A DNA stretch of 64,000 nucleotides from Egibacter rhizosphaerae (GCF_004322855.1 NZ_CP036402.1:682001-746000), one strand, 5' to 3'; positions 9,940 to 20,732 are shown, counted from the first letter of the stretch. Notes: generated by a model from the letters alone, not told the origin. A program made the numbers and translations.

Positions 9940-10992
9940 CTATGCGCGGGAGCTCGAGATGAGCACCCGGCGCAGGCGCTCGAACTGCTCCAGGCACTTC
10001 CCGGAGCCGATCGCCACGGAATCGAGCGGGTCGTCCGCGGTGTGGATCGGCATCCCGGTCTCGTGCTTCAAGCGCTCGTCCAGCCCGTGCAGCATCGCGC
10101 CGCCCCCGGTCAGGACGATCCCTTTGTCCATGATGTCGGCGGCCAGCTCGGGCGGGCAGCGGTCGAGGGTGTTCTTCACCGCGTCGACGATGGAGTTCAC
10201 CGGCTCCTCGATCGCCCGGCGCACCTCTTCGGCGCTGATGACGATGGTCTTGGGCAGCCCGGTCACGAGATCGCGTCCGCGGATCTCGGCGTGGCTCTCC
10301 TCGGGCAGCGGGAAGGCACTGCCGATGGCGACCTTGATCTCCTCGGCGGTGCGCTCCCCCAGCATGAGGGAGTACTCCTTCTTCACGTGGTTGACGACCG
10401 ACTCGTCGAGCTCGTCGCCGCCGATACGGATCGACGCGCTCGTCACGATCCCACCGAGCGAGATCACCGCCACCTCGGTCGTGCCACCGCCGATGTCGAC
10501 CACCATGTTGCCGGCGGGTTCGTGGACCGGGAGATCGGCACCGATCGCCGCGGCCATCGGCTCCTCGATGATGTAGGCCGAGCGGGCGCCGGCCTGGATC
10601 GACGCCTCCTCGACCGCGCGCTGTTCGACCCCCGTGATGCCGCTGGGCACACAGATCACCACGCGCGGCTTGTTCATCATCGCGAAGTACCGGCGCTTGG
10701 TGACCTTCTGGATGAAGTAGCGCAACATCTTCTCGGTTACCTCGAAGTCGGCGATGACGCCGTCCTTCAAGGGCCGAATCGCGATGATGTGCCCGGGCGT
10801 GCGGCCGATCATCCGCTTCGCGTCGGAACCGACGGCGAGGATCTCGCCGGTCTTGGTGTTCGTGGCCACGACCGACGGCTCGTTGAGCACGATCCCTCGA
10901 CCACGCACGTAGACGAGCGTGTTCGCGGTACCCAGGTCGACGGCGATGTCCCGGCCGAAGAGCTGGAAGTTGGAGACCGACTGCTGTGCCAC
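9940..10992 (-). CDS. mreB: Actin-like rod shape-determining protein MreB
   Basis: About 350 residues from a GTG start at 10992, chosen over an ATG at 11079 because a CGAGG ribosome binding site lies 6-7 bases upstream and the conserved N-terminus ([20 protein letters not shown]) follows directly. ATP-binding motifs are present: phosphate 1 DLGTANT, phosphate 2 [15 protein letters not shown] and the adenosine motif [13 protein letters not shown]. MreB filaments position the cell-wall elongation machinery. First gene of the mreBCD-pbp2-rodA run, so it probably carries the promoter upstream. Confidence 0.95.
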   Translation of the reverse strand: MAQQSVSNFQLFGRDIAVDLGTANTLVYVRGRGIVLNEPSVVATNTKTGEILAVGSDAKRMIGRTPGHIIAIRPLKDGVIADFEVTEKMLRYFIQKVTKRRYFAMMNKPRVVICVPSGITGVEQRAVEEASIQAGARSAYIIEEPMAAAIGADLPVHEPAGNMVVDIGGGTTEVAVISLGGIVTSASIRIGGDELDESVVNHVKKEYSLMLGERTAEEIKVAIGSAFPLPEESHAEIRGRDLVTGLPKTIVISAEEVRRAIEEPVNSIVDAVKNTLDRCPPELAADIMDKGIVLTGGGAMLHGLDERLKHETGMPIHTADDPLDSVAIGSGKCLEQFERLRRVLISSSRA

Positions 10993-11283
10993 GGCAAACC
11001 TCGGTGAACGACGGGACGGTTGGCGTCCGGTACGTGGGTGGTGGGTGACCGAGCCCACGGTGCACGGTGGCGGTGACACCCTGATGCCGCCCAGCGCCGA
11101 GAGGGCGAATCAGCCCGGGCACGGAATCGTAGTCTCTCCGCGCTCGGCAGCGGTGCCGCGCGACCACCATCGACGGACGATTTCGGCAGCGCTTGCGGCT
11201 GCATAGCCTAGCCGCCGTTTCACGGGCCACCGACTGTCGGAGCGTACACCCCCCTTCAGACGGCGCACAATCGCGCGAAGCCC
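10993..11283 (-). promoter_or_regulatory. Leader/promoter region of the mre operon
   Basis: The 291-base non-coding stretch between radC and mreB. On the minus strand it contains -10-like hexamers TAGGCT (11210-11205) and TACGAT (11031 side, about 11131-11126), typical of actinobacterial housekeeping promoters, but neither has a convincing -35 at the right distance. The likely mreB promoter is somewhere here; the exact site is not resolved. Confidence 0.3.
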
Positions 11284-11892
11284 TCAGCACACCCCGAGGC
11301 GGGCCAGGCTAGTCCACTGGTGCGCGTCACCGACGACCAGATGGTCGAGAAGTTCCACCCCGAGGAGCTCGCCGCCCTCCGCGATACGCCGGGTCACCTG
11401 ACGGTCGTCCGCCGACGGTGTGCAGTCACCACTCGGATGGTTGTGTGCGACCACGACCGCCGAGGCCCCGGCCAGCAACGCATCGCGGTAGATCTCCCGG
11501 GGCCGCATGAACGTGTGGTCGGCGGTGCCGACCGAGACGATCAGCAGCGCGAGTCGGCGGTGCTTGCGGTCGAGCGCGAGGAGCGCACAGTGCTCGCGAT
11601 CCCGCTGGGCGAGCAGAGGCGCGACCACTCCCACGGCATCCTCGGGGCGCCGCACCTGCAGGCGCCGTGCCGCGGGCTCGGTATCGAGGGTCCGTGCGCC
11701 CGCGACCGCGCAATCGCGACAGCAGGCGCCGGCCGGGACGGCGGGGCTCGTCGGCGGCGTCGGGGTCGCTGGCGGCGTCGGGGTCGCTGGCGGTGTCGGG
11801 GTCGTCGGGCTCGTGGGCGGCGTCGGGGTCGCTGGCGTCGTCGGGGTCGTCGACACGGATCGCTCCTTCTGGCGGGCTCGTGTGTCAGCCAA
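11284..11892 (-). CDS. radC: RadC-family JAB domain protein (MPN/JAMM)
   Basis: 202 residues. The C-terminal half holds the JAMM-type metal-site motif HNHPSGDCTPSADD and the downstream GVELLDHLVVGD segment of RadC-like proteins. Despite the historical name, a DNA repair role is not established for this family. The usual N-terminal helix-hairpin-helix part is replaced by a 40-residue Thr-Pro/Ala-Pro repeat tract coded by an 18-bp tandem repeat, followed by a Cys pair (AGACCRDCAVAG). The gene sits upstream of mreB, a common position for radC. The start is uncertain because the N-terminus is low-complexity; GTG at codon 13 is possible. Confidence 0.8.
   Translation of the reverse strand: MADTRARQKERSVSTTPTTPATPTPPTSPTTPTPPATPTPPATPTPPTSPAVPAGACCRDCAVAGARTLDTEPAARRLQVRRPEDAVGVVAPLLAQRDREHCALLALDRKHRRLALLIVSVGTADHTFMRPREIYRDALLAGASAVVVAHNHPSGDCTPSADDRQVTRRIAEGGELLGVELLDHLVVGDAHQWTSLARLGVC
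11753..11851. repeat. 18-bp tandem repeat in radC N-terminus
   Basis: About five imperfect units of GGCGTCGGGGTCGCTGGC (shown on the plus strand), encoding the Thr-Pro rich linker of the RadC-like protein. Confidence 0.75.
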
Positions 11893-11983
11893 GCACCGCT
11901 GCCGGCGCGACGGCCAGATTCGCCGGGTCGCCCTTGTGGAGCGCCCGCTCGTCTACGTGAGGGGCACGACCACCGTCCCGAGC

Positions 11984-12391
11984 TCAGGCATCGGGGAAGA
12001 ACAGCCCGATCTCGCGCTCGCCGTTGTCGATCGAGTCCGACCCGTGGACGAGGTTCTCGCCGATCGAGGTCGCGTAGTCCCCTCGGATCGAGCCGGGGGC
12101 CGCCTCGAGCGGGTTGGTCGCTCCCATGAGCTGCCGCATGCCGGCCACGGCCCCCTCGCCCTCGACGATCATCGCGACGAGCGGGCCGCTCGTGATGAAG
12201 TCGACGAGCCCGGCGTAGAAGGGCTTGTCGGCGTGCTCCGCATAGTGCTGCTCGGCGATGTCGCGGCTGATGTGCCGCTGCTCGAGCCGGGTGATGGCAA
12301 AGCCCTTGGCCTCGATCCGCCGGATGACCTCGCCGGTCAGTCCGCGGCGTACGGCGTCGGGCTTGACCAGGATCAGGGTTCGTTCGCTCAT
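11984..12391 (-). CDS. ndk: Nucleoside diphosphate kinase
   Basis: 135 residues, the usual family length. It transfers the terminal phosphate of ATP to NDPs through a phosphohistidine: the catalytic His116 is in NLVHGSDS, and the N-terminal [17 protein letters not shown] and the [16 protein letters not shown] segments are canonical. It lies between the folC-like gene and radC on the minus strand, each separated by about 100 bases. Confidence 0.97.
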   Translation of the reverse strand: MSERTLILVKPDAVRRGLTGEVIRRIEAKGFAITRLEQRHISRDIAEQHYAEHADKPFYAGLVDFITSGPLVAMIVEGEGAVAGMRQLMGATNPLEAAPGSIRGDYATSIGENLVHGSDSIDNGEREIGLFFPDA

Positions 12392-12493
12392 GGGGGCTCC
12401 GTTCGTGTGTGGGATGTCCCGTGACCGGGCGGGGATGCTAGAGGTCGGAGCAGGTGATGCCCCAAACCGGCAGTCCGGGCGTGGGTCGTCTGC

Positions 12494-14026
12494 TCAGGCG
12501 GGATCGAGTCCCAGCGCGGCGCGGACCTGTCCGACGAACGCGGGGACTCCCGCGACGACGACGGCGTCCTGCTCACCGATGACGCCGCCGGCGAGGTCGA
12601 GCGCCGCCGTCGCGTCGGCCGCGAGTTCGACGCTCGCGCCCAACGCCCGACCGGCGGCGGCGACCCGCTCGGGGTCGGCGGCGCCGGGAGCGGGCACGGC
12701 CACCAGGTGGCGGGCCGCACCGAGCAGCGGGCGCAGGCACGCCGCCACATCGGCCTCCGCCGAGGGTGCCGCCACGATCACTTGATTGCGGAAGGCGAAC
12801 TCGTCCTCCAGCGCGCGAGCCAACGCACGGGTGCGGGGAGCCCGGTCGGCGAGGTCGAGCACGACGGTGGACTCCTCGGGTCTGCGGACCACCTCGAGGC
12901 GCCCCGGCGCGCGAACGCCCGCGAAGCCTTCACGCAGTGCCTCGGGATCGAGCCCGCCAGCGAACCCGAGGAACCCCTCGACCGCGGCGAGGGCGGCGAC
13001 GGCATGCTGCGCCTGATGCGCCCCCTGCAGGGCCAGATAGATCTCGTCCACGAGATCGGTCACGCCCCGCAGCACGACCTGCTGACCCGCCAACGCGAGG
13101 TCGCGCTGCACCAGCGCGGCGTCGCGGCCGACCACGACGCGCCGCGCGTCCCCGACCACCGCCCCGTCGATCGCCTCCGCGGTCGCCTCGTCCAGCGTGG
13201 CGCGCACGACCGTCGCGGCGCGGCCCGCCACTTCGGCCGCGGAGGCCACGTCCTCGTCGTCGAGCGGCCCGACGACCGCGACCTCGGCCCGAACGACGCT
13301 GGCGGGATCGGCCGCGCCCCCTGGGCCCGCCTCGACGACGGCCACGTCGACGGGACCGTCGGCGAAGCGCGCGAACGCGAGCGCGGCCAGAGCCTCGTCG
13401 CGGGTGACCGGCTCCGGGTGGCGATCGTCGGCCTCGAGCAGGAACGGGGCGAGCTCCCCCGCCTGCTCCTCCAGCAACGCACGATCCGCGAGTCCCGCGG
13501 CGATCCGCGACCGTTCCGCCAGGTCCTGCAGGTGGGTGCGCTCGAGCGTCCCCGCGGTCAACCCGAGCGCGCCCAGCAACGCCACGACCATCCGCGCGAT
13601 GCTCGACGCCCCGTGGCTCGCCACGACCACGATGGCCGGCTGTGCCCGATCGGGCCGACCGAGCAGCTCGAGCAGCGTCAGCAAGCGATCCCGCGACGGC
13701 AGAGCGTCCGAACGCTCCAGGAGCGCATCGAGCGCGCCGGCCGCCGTCGGCCCCGGGCCGGCGGGCAGCGTCTCCTCGACCTCGGCGTGCTCGTCCAGGT
13801 CGATGGGCTCATCCGGGTCGACCTCGACGAACGGGTCGACCTCGCCGACACCGAGCCGAGCGGCGTCCTCGGGTCCGAGGCCGAGGTCGTCGGGCTCGCG
13901 CTCCCCGAGCCCGAGCGCTGCGGGGTCGTGCGGCTCCGTGTCCGCCTCGTCGTCCGCCGCGGCCTCCGAGCCCTCGGGCTCTGGGCCCTCCTCCTCAGGA
14001 TCCTCGGGATCGAACGGGTCGCTCAC
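12494..14026 (-). CDS. FolC-like Mur-ligase-fold protein lacking the ATP-binding motif
   Basis: About 510 residues from a GTG start at 14026, 35 bases after the valS stop. Residues 1-95 are an acidic disordered extension. The rest follows the folylpolyglutamate/dihydrofolate synthase layout: the VDVAVVEAGPGG strand, the GAHQAQHA segment (335-342, matching GxHQxxNA) and PGRLEVV (374-380). The catalytic P-loop, normally GTNGKGS, is replaced by ASHGASS (136-142), and the DGAHNP motif by LDLADRAP (390-397), so ATP binding and ligase activity are doubtful. Position directly after valS is the normal folC site in Actinobacteria, so this is probably a diverged folC ortholog or a retained pseudo-enzyme. 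It keeps an open frame and normal codon use, so it is not a decayed gene. Confidence 0.75.
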   Translation of the reverse strand: MSDPFDPEDPEEEGPEPEGSEAAADDEADTEPHDPAALGLGEREPDDLGLGPEDAARLGVGEVDPFVEVDPDEPIDLDEHAEVEETLPAGPGPTAAGALDALLERSDALPSRDRLLTLLELLGRPDRAQPAIVVVASHGASSIARMVVALLGALGLTAGTLERTHLQDLAERSRIAAGLADRALLEEQAGELAPFLLEADDRHPEPVTRDEALAALAFARFADGPVDVAVVEAGPGGAADPASVVRAEVAVVGPLDDEDVASAAEVAGRAATVVRATLDEATAEAIDGAVVGDARRVVVGRDAALVQRDLALAGQQVVLRGVTDLVDEIYLALQGAHQAQHAVAALAAVEGFLGFAGGLDPEALREGFAGVRAPGRLEVVRRPEESTVVLDLADRAPRTRALARALEDEFAFRNQVIVAAPSAEADVAACLRPLLGAARHLVAVPAPGAADPERVAAAGRALGASVELAADATAALDLAGGVIGEQDAVVVAGVPAFVGQVRAALGLDPA

Positions 14027-14060
14027 GTCGGACCCGCCTTCGAGCCGTGCGTTCGAGACG

Positions 14061-16745
14061 TCATGAGAGGGCGGCCCGCTGCTGCTCGAGACGCTCGATG
14101 GCAGCGCGCCATTCGGCGAGCTTGTCCCGCTCGGCCTGGACGACCTCACCGGGCGCCTTCTGCACGAACGAGTCGTTCGCGAGCTTGCCCTCGGCCCTGC
14201 GCACCTCGCCCCGGGCCTTGTCGAGCTCGCGGTCGATGCGCGCGCGCTCCTCGTCGAGGTCGATGAGGTCCGCCAAGGGCACGAGCAGCTCCCCACCCGC
14301 CACGGCGACCTCGCCGACCGGCCCACCCGGTGGCGCATCGTCGAACGTCCAATCCGCGACCCCCGCCAGCGCGCGGATCCCTTCGAGCCCCTCGTCGAGA
14401 GCGCCCCGTCGGTCGTCCGCCACCCGCGCCACGACGTCGAGCTGCTGCTGGGGGCTGAGCCCGTGGTCGGCCCGGAACCGTCGCAGCGCGGTCACCGCCT
14501 CCTGGACGGCACCGAGGGCTGCCTCGGCCTCGGGATCACGCCGTCCGGGCTCCCCCGGCGGCCAGGCTGCTCCGATGAGGGCCTCACCCGCCGGCTCGGC
14601 GTGCAGCGCCTGCCAGAGCTCCTCGGTGACGAACGGCGTCAGCGGGTGCAGCAGCCGCAGGACCTCGTCGAGAACCACTGCCAGGACGCGCTGCGCGGCC
14701 TCCGCGTCGTGCGGATCGTGCGCGTCGGGCTCGCCCCGCTCGCCGCCGGCGCGCAGCTTCGCGAGCTCCAGGTACCAGTCGCAGTAGTCGTCCCACACGA
14801 AGTGGTAGAGGGCCCGCGACGCCTTCGCCAGGTCGTAGGCGGCGTAGGCGGCGTCGACCTCCGCTCGGACCGCCTCGAGGCGGGACAGGATCCAACGATC
14901 CTCGACAGCCAGACCGGCGCGCGCCGGCAGCCCGTCGCGGGGCGTCACGGGACCGAGGTGTGCGAGGACGAACCGCGCCGCGTTCCAGAGCTTGTTGCAG
15001 AAGCGGCGGGCACCCTCGACCCACTCCTCGGCGAGCGGCACGTCCGTGCCCGGGTTGGCACCGCGGACGAGCGCGAACCGCAGAGCGTCGGCACCGTACT
15101 TCCCGATGAAGTCGAGCGGGTCGATGACGTTGCCGAACGACTTCGACATCTTCTTGCCCTCGCCGTCGCGCACCATGCCGTGGTTGAACACGACGCGGAA
15201 GGGCACCTCCCCGGTCATGTGCAGCCCGATCATGAGCATCCGGCTGACCCAGAAGGTGTTGATGTCGTAGCCGGTCTCCATGACCGCGTTCGGATACCAG
15301 GTCTCGAGCTCGGGGGTCGAGTCACCCGGCCGGGTCCAGCCGAGCGTGGTCATGGGCCACAGTTGGGACGAGAACCACGTGTCGAGCACGTCGGGGTCCT
15401 GGCTCAGGCCGAGCCGCTCGACCTCGTCGTCGACGGGGTCCTCGCGGCGCACGTGGATGTTCCCGTCGCGGTCGTACCAGGCCGGGATCCGATGGCCCCA
15501 CCACAGCTGGCGGCTGATGCACCAGTCGTGCAGGTTCTCGAGCCACTCGAGGAACCCCTTCGTGTTGCGCTCGGGCACGAAGGTGGTGCGGCCGTCGCGC
15601 ACGGCGGCGGCGGCCTCGTCGGCCAGCGGGCGGACCCTGACGAACCATTGGTCGGACAGGCGGGGCTCGACCGGGGTGTCACAGCGCGAGCAGTGACCGA
15701 CGGAGTGGGTATAAGCCTCGACGCTCTCGAGCAACCCGCGGGCGTCCAGGTCGGCCTTGACGCGCTCGCGTGCCTCGAAGCGGCCGAGGCCGGCGTAGGG
15801 ACCGCCGGCGTCGCTGATCACCGCCTCCTCGGTCATTACGTTGACCGTGCCGAGGTCGTGGCGGCGGCCGATCTCGAAGTCGTTCGCGTCGTGGGCCGGG
15901 GTGACCTTCACGGCACCGGTACCGAACTCGGGGTCGACGTGCTCGTCCGCGACGACCGGCAACTGCCGTCCGATGAGCGGCAGTTCGATGGTCGTGCCGA
16001 CGAGGTGGCGGTACCGCTCGTCGTCGGGATGCACCGCGACCCCGGTGTCGCCGAGCATCGTCTCGACCCGCGTGGTGGCGACGACCACGCCCTCGGATCC
16101 ATCGGCGGCCGGATAGCGCAGGCGCGCGATCTCGCCTTCGATGTCCGCGTAATCGACCTCGATGTCCGACAGGGCCGTCTGGCACCGCGGACACCAGTTG
16201 ATGATGCGCTCGCCCTTGTAGACCAGGCCCTGCTCGTAGAGGTGACAGAAGGCCTCGCGAACGGCCTGGTAGCGCGGCTCGTCGAGCGTGAACGCCTCCC
16301 GACGCCAGTCGCACGAGGCCCCGAGACGGCGCTGCTGGAGCAGGATCGTGCCGCCGGACTCCTCCACGAACTCGTGGACCCGGTCGAGGAAGGCCTCGCG
16401 TCCCAGGTCGTGCCGGGACGTGCCCTCCTTGGCCAACTCCCGCTCGACGACGTTCTGCGTGGCGATGCCGGCGTGGTCGGTCCCGGGCAACCAGACGGCG
16501 TTCTTGCCCTGCATGCGCGCGTGGCGGATGAACGCGTCCTCGATCGCCGTCGTGAGCGCATGGCCCATGTGCAGCGATCCCGTGACGTTCGGCGGGGGCA
16601 TGGAGATCGCGAACGGTTCGCCGGGATCGTCGGGTTCGGCCTCGAACCAACCGCCCCGCTCCCACCAGTCGTACCGGCGGGTCTCGACCTCGGCGGGGTC
16701 GTACGCACTCGACAACTCGGCCCGTGCGGCGGTCTCAGGACTCAT
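14061..16745 (-). CDS. valS: Valyl-tRNA synthetase
   Basis: 894-residue class I aminoacyl-tRNA synthetase charging tRNA-Val. Signature motifs are present: the HIGH-type GSLHMGHAL near the N-terminus and KMSKSFGNVIDP for ATP activation. The CP1 editing domain (TTRVETMLGDTGVAVHPDDE) and a C-terminal coiled-coil arm (IDLDEERARIDRELDKARGE) are seen. ATG at 16745 was chosen (MSPETAARAELSSAYDPAEV) because upstream in-frame sequence is not family-like. It is followed by the folC-like gene and preceded by clpX. Confidence 0.96.
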   Translation of the reverse strand: MSPETAARAELSSAYDPAEVETRRYDWWERGGWFEAEPDDPGEPFAISMPPPNVTGSLHMGHALTTAIEDAFIRHARMQGKNAVWLPGTDHAGIATQNVVERELAKEGTSRHDLGREAFLDRVHEFVEESGGTILLQQRRLGASCDWRREAFTLDEPRYQAVREAFCHLYEQGLVYKGERIINWCPRCQTALSDIEVDYADIEGEIARLRYPAADGSEGVVVATTRVETMLGDTGVAVHPDDERYRHLVGTTIELPLIGRQLPVVADEHVDPEFGTGAVKVTPAHDANDFEIGRRHDLGTVNVMTEEAVISDAGGPYAGLGRFEARERVKADLDARGLLESVEAYTHSVGHCSRCDTPVEPRLSDQWFVRVRPLADEAAAAVRDGRTTFVPERNTKGFLEWLENLHDWCISRQLWWGHRIPAWYDRDGNIHVRREDPVDDEVERLGLSQDPDVLDTWFSSQLWPMTTLGWTRPGDSTPELETWYPNAVMETGYDINTFWVSRMLMIGLHMTGEVPFRVVFNHGMVRDGEGKKMSKSFGNVIDPLDFIGKYGADALRFALVRGANPGTDVPLAEEWVEGARRFCNKLWNAARFVLAHLGPVTPRDGLPARAGLAVEDRWILSRLEAVRAEVDAAYAAYDLAKASRALYHFVWDDYCDWYLELAKLRAGGERGEPDAHDPHDAEAAQRVLAVVLDEVLRLLHPLTPFVTEELWQALHAEPAGEALIGAAWPPGEPGRRDPEAEAALGAVQEAVTALRRFRADHGLSPQQQLDVVARVADDRRGALDEGLEGIRALAGVADWTFDDAPPGGPVGEVAVAGGELLVPLADLIDLDEERARIDRELDKARGEVRRAEGKLANDSFVQKAPGEVVQAERDKLAEWRAAIERLEQQRAALS

Positions 16746-16809
16746 ACGGGCAGCGTAGCGTCGCGTGCCGTTGCCGCCGAGCCCGGCGGCAGAGGGCCGG
16801 CCGGGGGAC

Positions 16810-18078
16810 TCAGGCGCTGCGCTCCTGACGCGGGGGCTCCTCGCGACGCGGCACGAGGGTCGGGTTGACCTTCTCCTGCACGACCTCCGCGGTGATGACG
16901 CACTCGTCGACGTCGTCCTGGCTGGGCAGCTCGTACATGGTGTTGAGCAGCACCTCCTCGAGGATCGCCCGCAGCCCACGGGCGCCGGTGCCGCGCAGGA
17001 TCGCGAGGTCGGCGATCGCCCCGAGCGCCTCCTCGTCGAACTCGAGCCGCACCCCGTCGTGCTCGAAGAGCTTCTGGTACTGCTTCACCAGCGCGTTCTT
17101 CGGCTGCGTGAGGATCTCGACGAGCGCCTCACGGTCGAGGTGGTCCACGCTCGACACGACCGGCAAGCGTCCGATGAACTCGGGGATGAGTCCGAACCGG
17201 ATCAGGTCCTCGGGCAGGACCTCGTCGAAGAGCTCCGCCTGCTTGCGCTCGCGATCCGAGCGGATCTCGGCGCCGAAGCCCACGCCCTGCCGGCCGAGGC
17301 GCTGTTCGATGACCTCCTCGAGCCCGGCGAACGCGCCTCCGCAGATGAACAGCACGTTCGTGGTGTCGATCTGGATGAACTCCTGGTGAGGGTGCTTGCG
17401 GCCGCCCTGGGGCGGCACGCTCGCGGTCGTGCCCTCGAGGATCTTCAGCAGCGCCTGCTGCACGCCCTCGCCCGAGACGTCGCGGGTGATCGACGGGTTC
17501 TCGGACTTGCGGGCGACCTTGTCGACCTCGTCGATGTAGATGATCCCGGTCTCGGCCTTCTTCGTGTCGAAGTCGGCGGCCTGGATGAGCTTGAGGAGGA
17601 TGTTCTCCACGTCCTCGCCGACGTAGCCCGCCTCGGTGAGCGCCGTCGCGTCCGCCATCGCGAAGGGGACGTTGAGCAGGCGCGCGAGCGTCTGCGCGAG
17701 CAGCGTCTTCCCCGAGCCGGTCGGGCCGAGCAACAGGATGTTCGACTTCGCGAGCTCGACGTCGTCGTCGCGGGTCGGCTCGCCGACGCGGATCCGCTTG
17801 TAGTGGTTGTAGACGGCGACGGAGAGCGTCTTCTTCGCCTCGTCCTGACCGATCACGTAGTCGTTCAGGAACTCGTAGATCTCCCGCGGCTTCGGGAGCT
17901 CGCCCGGCAGGACCTCGGGGGTCTCGGCGAACTCCTCCTCGATGATCTCGTTGCAGAGATCGATGCACTCGTCGCAGATGTAGACGCCCGGACCGGCGAT
18001 CAGCTTCTTGACCTGCTTCTGCGACTTGCCGCAGAAGGAGCACTTCAGCAGGTCGCCCGACTCCCCGAACTTCGCCAT
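16810..18078 (-). CDS. clpX: ATP-dependent Clp protease ATP-binding subunit ClpX
   Basis: 422 residues. An N-terminal C4 zinc-binding domain (Cys14, Cys17, Cys36, Cys39) precedes one AAA+ domain with Walker [11 protein letters not shown], Walker [10 protein letters not shown] and the GYVGEDVE pore-loop motif. It recognises and unfolds substrates for ClpP. clpP lies 209 bases upstream and tig beyond it, the classic tig-clpP-clpX order. Confidence 0.97.
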   Translation of the reverse strand: MAKFGESGDLLKCSFCGKSQKQVKKLIAGPGVYICDECIDLCNEIIEEEFAETPEVLPGELPKPREIYEFLNDYVIGQDEAKKTLSVAVYNHYKRIRVGEPTRDDDVELAKSNILLLGPTGSGKTLLAQTLARLLNVPFAMADATALTEAGYVGEDVENILLKLIQAADFDTKKAETGIIYIDEVDKVARKSENPSITRDVSGEGVQQALLKILEGTTASVPPQGGRKHPHQEFIQIDTTNVLFICGGAFAGLEEVIEQRLGRQGVGFGAEIRSDRERKQAELFDEVLPEDLIRFGLIPEFIGRLPVVSSVDHLDREALVEILTQPKNALVKQYQKLFEHDGVRLEFDEEALGAIADLAILRGTGARGLRAILEEVLLNTMYELPSQDDVDECVITAEVVQEKVNPTLVPRREEPPRQERSA

Positions 18079-18287
18079 CGGCAGGCCTCATCCCCTTGGC
18101 TCGCTGGGCGTCGACCCGCGGGCCGATCGGCAACCGCGGGCCGCCGTCGCTGCGGTGTGTGCATGGTAGCGGACGCGCCCCGTGCGAGGTGACGTCCGTC
18201 CCGGATCAACGCGCCTCGCCCGGGCCGGCCGGCCGAACGGCGCTCGGTGGGCCGGGATCGGCTGCGCCGGTGCAGGCTATGCCCTGG

Positions 18288-18938
18288 CTATGCCTTGCGG
18301 AGCTCGGCCTCCTGGGCCCGCCGGGACTGGATCACCATGTCCACGATCCCGTACTCCTTGGCCTCCTCGGCGTCCATGATGAAGTCCCGGTCGGTGTCGC
18401 CCTTGATCTTGTCGACCGTCTGACCGGACTTGACGGCGAGGATCTCGTCGAGCATGTCGGCGATGCGCTGGATCTCGCGCGCCTGGATCTCGATGTCGAC
18501 CGACTGGCCCTCCGCGCCCCCGGCGGGCTGGTGCAACAGCACCCGGCTGTGCGGCAGCGCGAACCGCTTGCCCGGCGTGCCGGCGGCGAGGAGCACGGCG
18601 GCCGCGCTCGCGGCCTGGCCCATGCACAGCGTCTGGATGTCGGGCTTGATGTACTCCATCGTGTCGTAGATCGCGAGGAGGCTCGTGACCGACCCCCCGG
18701 GCGAGTTGATGTAGAAGGAGATGTCCTTGTCGGGATCCTCGCCCTCGAGGTGGATCAGCTGGGCCATGACGAGGTTCGCGATCTCGTCGTTGACCGGCGT
18801 GCCCAGGAAGATGATGCGCTCCTTGAGCAGACGGGAGTAGATGTCGAACGACCGCTCGCCCCGGTTCGTCTGCTCGACGACCATCGGGACGAGGTAGTTC
18901 TGAACGTCGTACGGGTCGGTGGGCAGCTCGCGGCTCAC
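18288..18938 (-). CDS. clpP: ATP-dependent Clp protease proteolytic subunit
   Basis: 216 residues, one serine-protease subunit of the ClpP barrel. Catalytic Ser111 is in [14 protein letters not shown] and His136 in [11 protein letters not shown], with the usual spacing; the oligomerisation helix segment follows. Only one clpP copy is visible here, while actinobacteria often have two in tandem. It works with ClpX encoded downstream. Confidence 0.96.
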   Translation of the reverse strand: MSRELPTDPYDVQNYLVPMVVEQTNRGERSFDIYSRLLKERIIFLGTPVNDEIANLVMAQLIHLEGEDPDKDISFYINSPGGSVTSLLAIYDTMEYIKPDIQTLCMGQAASAAAVLLAAGTPGKRFALPHSRVLLHQPAGGAEGQSVDIEIQAREIQRIADMLDEILAVKSGQTVDKIKGDTDRDFIMDAEEAKEYGIVDMVIQSRRAQEAELRKA

Positions 18939-19042
18939 AGGCGTCTCCTGGCTCTGGGGTCCTGCGCGGTCGTTCTCACGGCCGCTGGGGCGTGTCGGGC
19001 CACGATAGCGCCCGGTGGGCCGGCCTCGGCCCGGGCCGGTGG

Positions 19043-20548
19043 TCAGCGCGTCTCGTCCCCGGTGGTGTCGTCGGCCTCGGCGGCGTCATCAGCGGCGGCG
19101 TCATCAGCGGCGGCGTCATCAGCGGCGGCGTCATCTGCGACCGTGTCGGCCCCGTCGGCCTCGCCGACATCATCGGCCGTGTCGGCCTCGTCGGCGTCAT
19201 CCTCCACCACGTCGGGGGTGGGCTCGCGTGCGTCGAGGTCCTCGTCGGTCTCGGGCGGCGGGTTGATGACCTCGACCTGCTCGAGGATGTGGTCGATGGT
19301 CTTGCGCCGGAACGCATCGGAGTAGAGCGCGCCGATGCGCTCGGGCTCGGTCATGAACTCCGCGAGCTCCTGGGGGTCCCGCCCCATCCGCTGGGCCTGG
19401 CGGTTGACCTCCTCGGTCAGGTCCTGCTGGTCGACCTCCATCTCGGCCTGGCGTCCGACCGAGTCGACGACGATCTGGGCCCTGACGGTCTGCTGTGCCT
19501 GCTCGCGGAACTGCTCGATGAGCTGCTCCGCGCTGATCCCGGCCAACTGCAGGTACTGCTCGAGCTCGAGCCCGTACTGCTCGGCCTGTTGGCCCAGGCG
19601 GCTCACGCGGAACTCGATCTCCTGATTGACCAGCGCCTCGGGCAGCGTGACCTCGATCCCCTCGGCGATCTCGTCGACGATGCGGCCGCGCAGCGCCTCG
19701 CGCGCCTCGTTCCGCTTCTGCCGCTCGAGTTGGACGGCAACGGCCTCGCGCAGCTCGTCGATCGTGTCGAACTCGCTCGCGGTGATCGCGAAGTCGTCGT
19801 CGAACGCCGGCAACTGCTTCGCCTTCACCTCCTTCACGATCACCCGCACGTCGACCTCGCTCCCCGACAGCTCCTCGCCGTAGTCGTCGCCGAGCGTGTC
19901 GGAGAACTCCAGGACGTCACCGGCCTGCGCACCGATGATCTGCCGGTCGAGCTCCTCCCCCGACTCCTCGGGGTCGCGGACCGAGTACATCGCGTCCTCC
20001 TCGGCGACCTCCTCGACCGGTTCTCCGTCCTTCATGGCCGACAGCGTGATGACCGCGTAGTCACCCGCCTGCGCCGGCCGCTCGACGGTCTCCACCTCGG
20101 CGAACCGCTCCCGCAGCTCGTCGAGCTGACCGTCGACCTCCTCCTCGGTGACCTCCCACTCGGGATGGGGGATCTGGCGGCCGGCGAAATCGGGGGCCTC
20201 GACCTCGGGCATCACCTCGACGGTCGCGTTGAACACGGCGTCCTGACCGTCCTCGAAGGTCTCGACCTCGAACTCGGGCTGGCCGAGCACCTGCAACTGC
20301 TCCGCCTCGACCGCCTCGCGGTAGAAGGTGGGGACCGCGTTCTGGGCGGCCTGCTCGAGCAACGGGCCCTTGCCGATCCGACTCTCGAGCACGCGGCGGG
20401 GCACCTTGCCGGGGCGGAAGCCCGGGACGCGCACCTCCTTGGCGAGCTCCTTCGCGGCCTGGTCCACCGCCTCGTCGACGCGGGCGGCCTCGACCGTCAC
20501 GGCGAGCTTGACGTTCGTGTCGTCGACGCGCTCGACGGTGGTCTCCAC
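19043..20548 (-). CDS. tig: Trigger factor (ribosome-associated chaperone)
   Basis: About 501 residues from a GTG start at 20548, chosen because AGGAGG lies about 6 bases upstream and the family N-terminus ([20 protein letters not shown]) follows. The ribosome-binding loop is visible as [20 protein letters not shown]. The PPIase domain and C-terminal arm domain follow. The last 75 residues form an Asp/Ala-rich acidic tail with four DAAAD repeats coded by a 15-bp DNA repeat. It binds nascent chains at the exit tunnel. It precedes clpP and clpX. Confidence 0.95.
   Translation of the reverse strand: METTVERVDDTNVKLAVTVEAARVDEAVDQAAKELAKEVRVPGFRPGKVPRRVLESRIGKGPLLEQAAQNAVPTFYREAVEAEQLQVLGQPEFEVETFEDGQDAVFNATVEVMPEVEAPDFAGRQIPHPEWEVTEEEVDGQLDELRERFAEVETVERPAQAGDYAVITLSAMKDGEPVEEVAEEDAMYSVRDPEESGEELDRQIIGAQAGDVLEFSDTLGDDYGEELSGSEVDVRVIVKEVKAKQLPAFDDDFAITASEFDTIDELREAVAVQLERQKRNEAREALRGRIVDEIAEGIEVTLPEALVNQEIEFRVSRLGQQAEQYGLELEQYLQLAGISAEQLIEQFREQAQQTVRAQIVVDSVGRQAEMEVDQQDLTEEVNRQAQRMGRDPQELAEFMTEPERIGALYSDAFRRKTIDHILEQVEVINPPPETDEDLDAREPTPDVVEDDADEADTADDVGEADGADTVADDAAADDAAADDAAADDAAEADDTTGDETR
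19079..19138. repeat. 15-bp tandem repeat in the tig tail
   Basis: Four near-perfect units of GGCGGCGTCATCAGC coding the acidic DAAAD repeats at the trigger factor C-terminus. Confidence 0.85.
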
Positions 20549-20732
20549 TGGTGCCTCCTCGGCTGGGTGCGCGCCCGCACGCCGCGGCGCCTGCCCGTGG
20601 GCCTCGTGACGTGCCGTCGGTCGGGCTCGTGACGGGCGCGCGGGTCGAGCGGACGGGAAGTCGCTGATCGGTGGGGCGGCAGGATAGAGCGGACGCCCCG
20701 ACCGCGCCGGTCTCCAGCGCGTCGGGGTCGCT

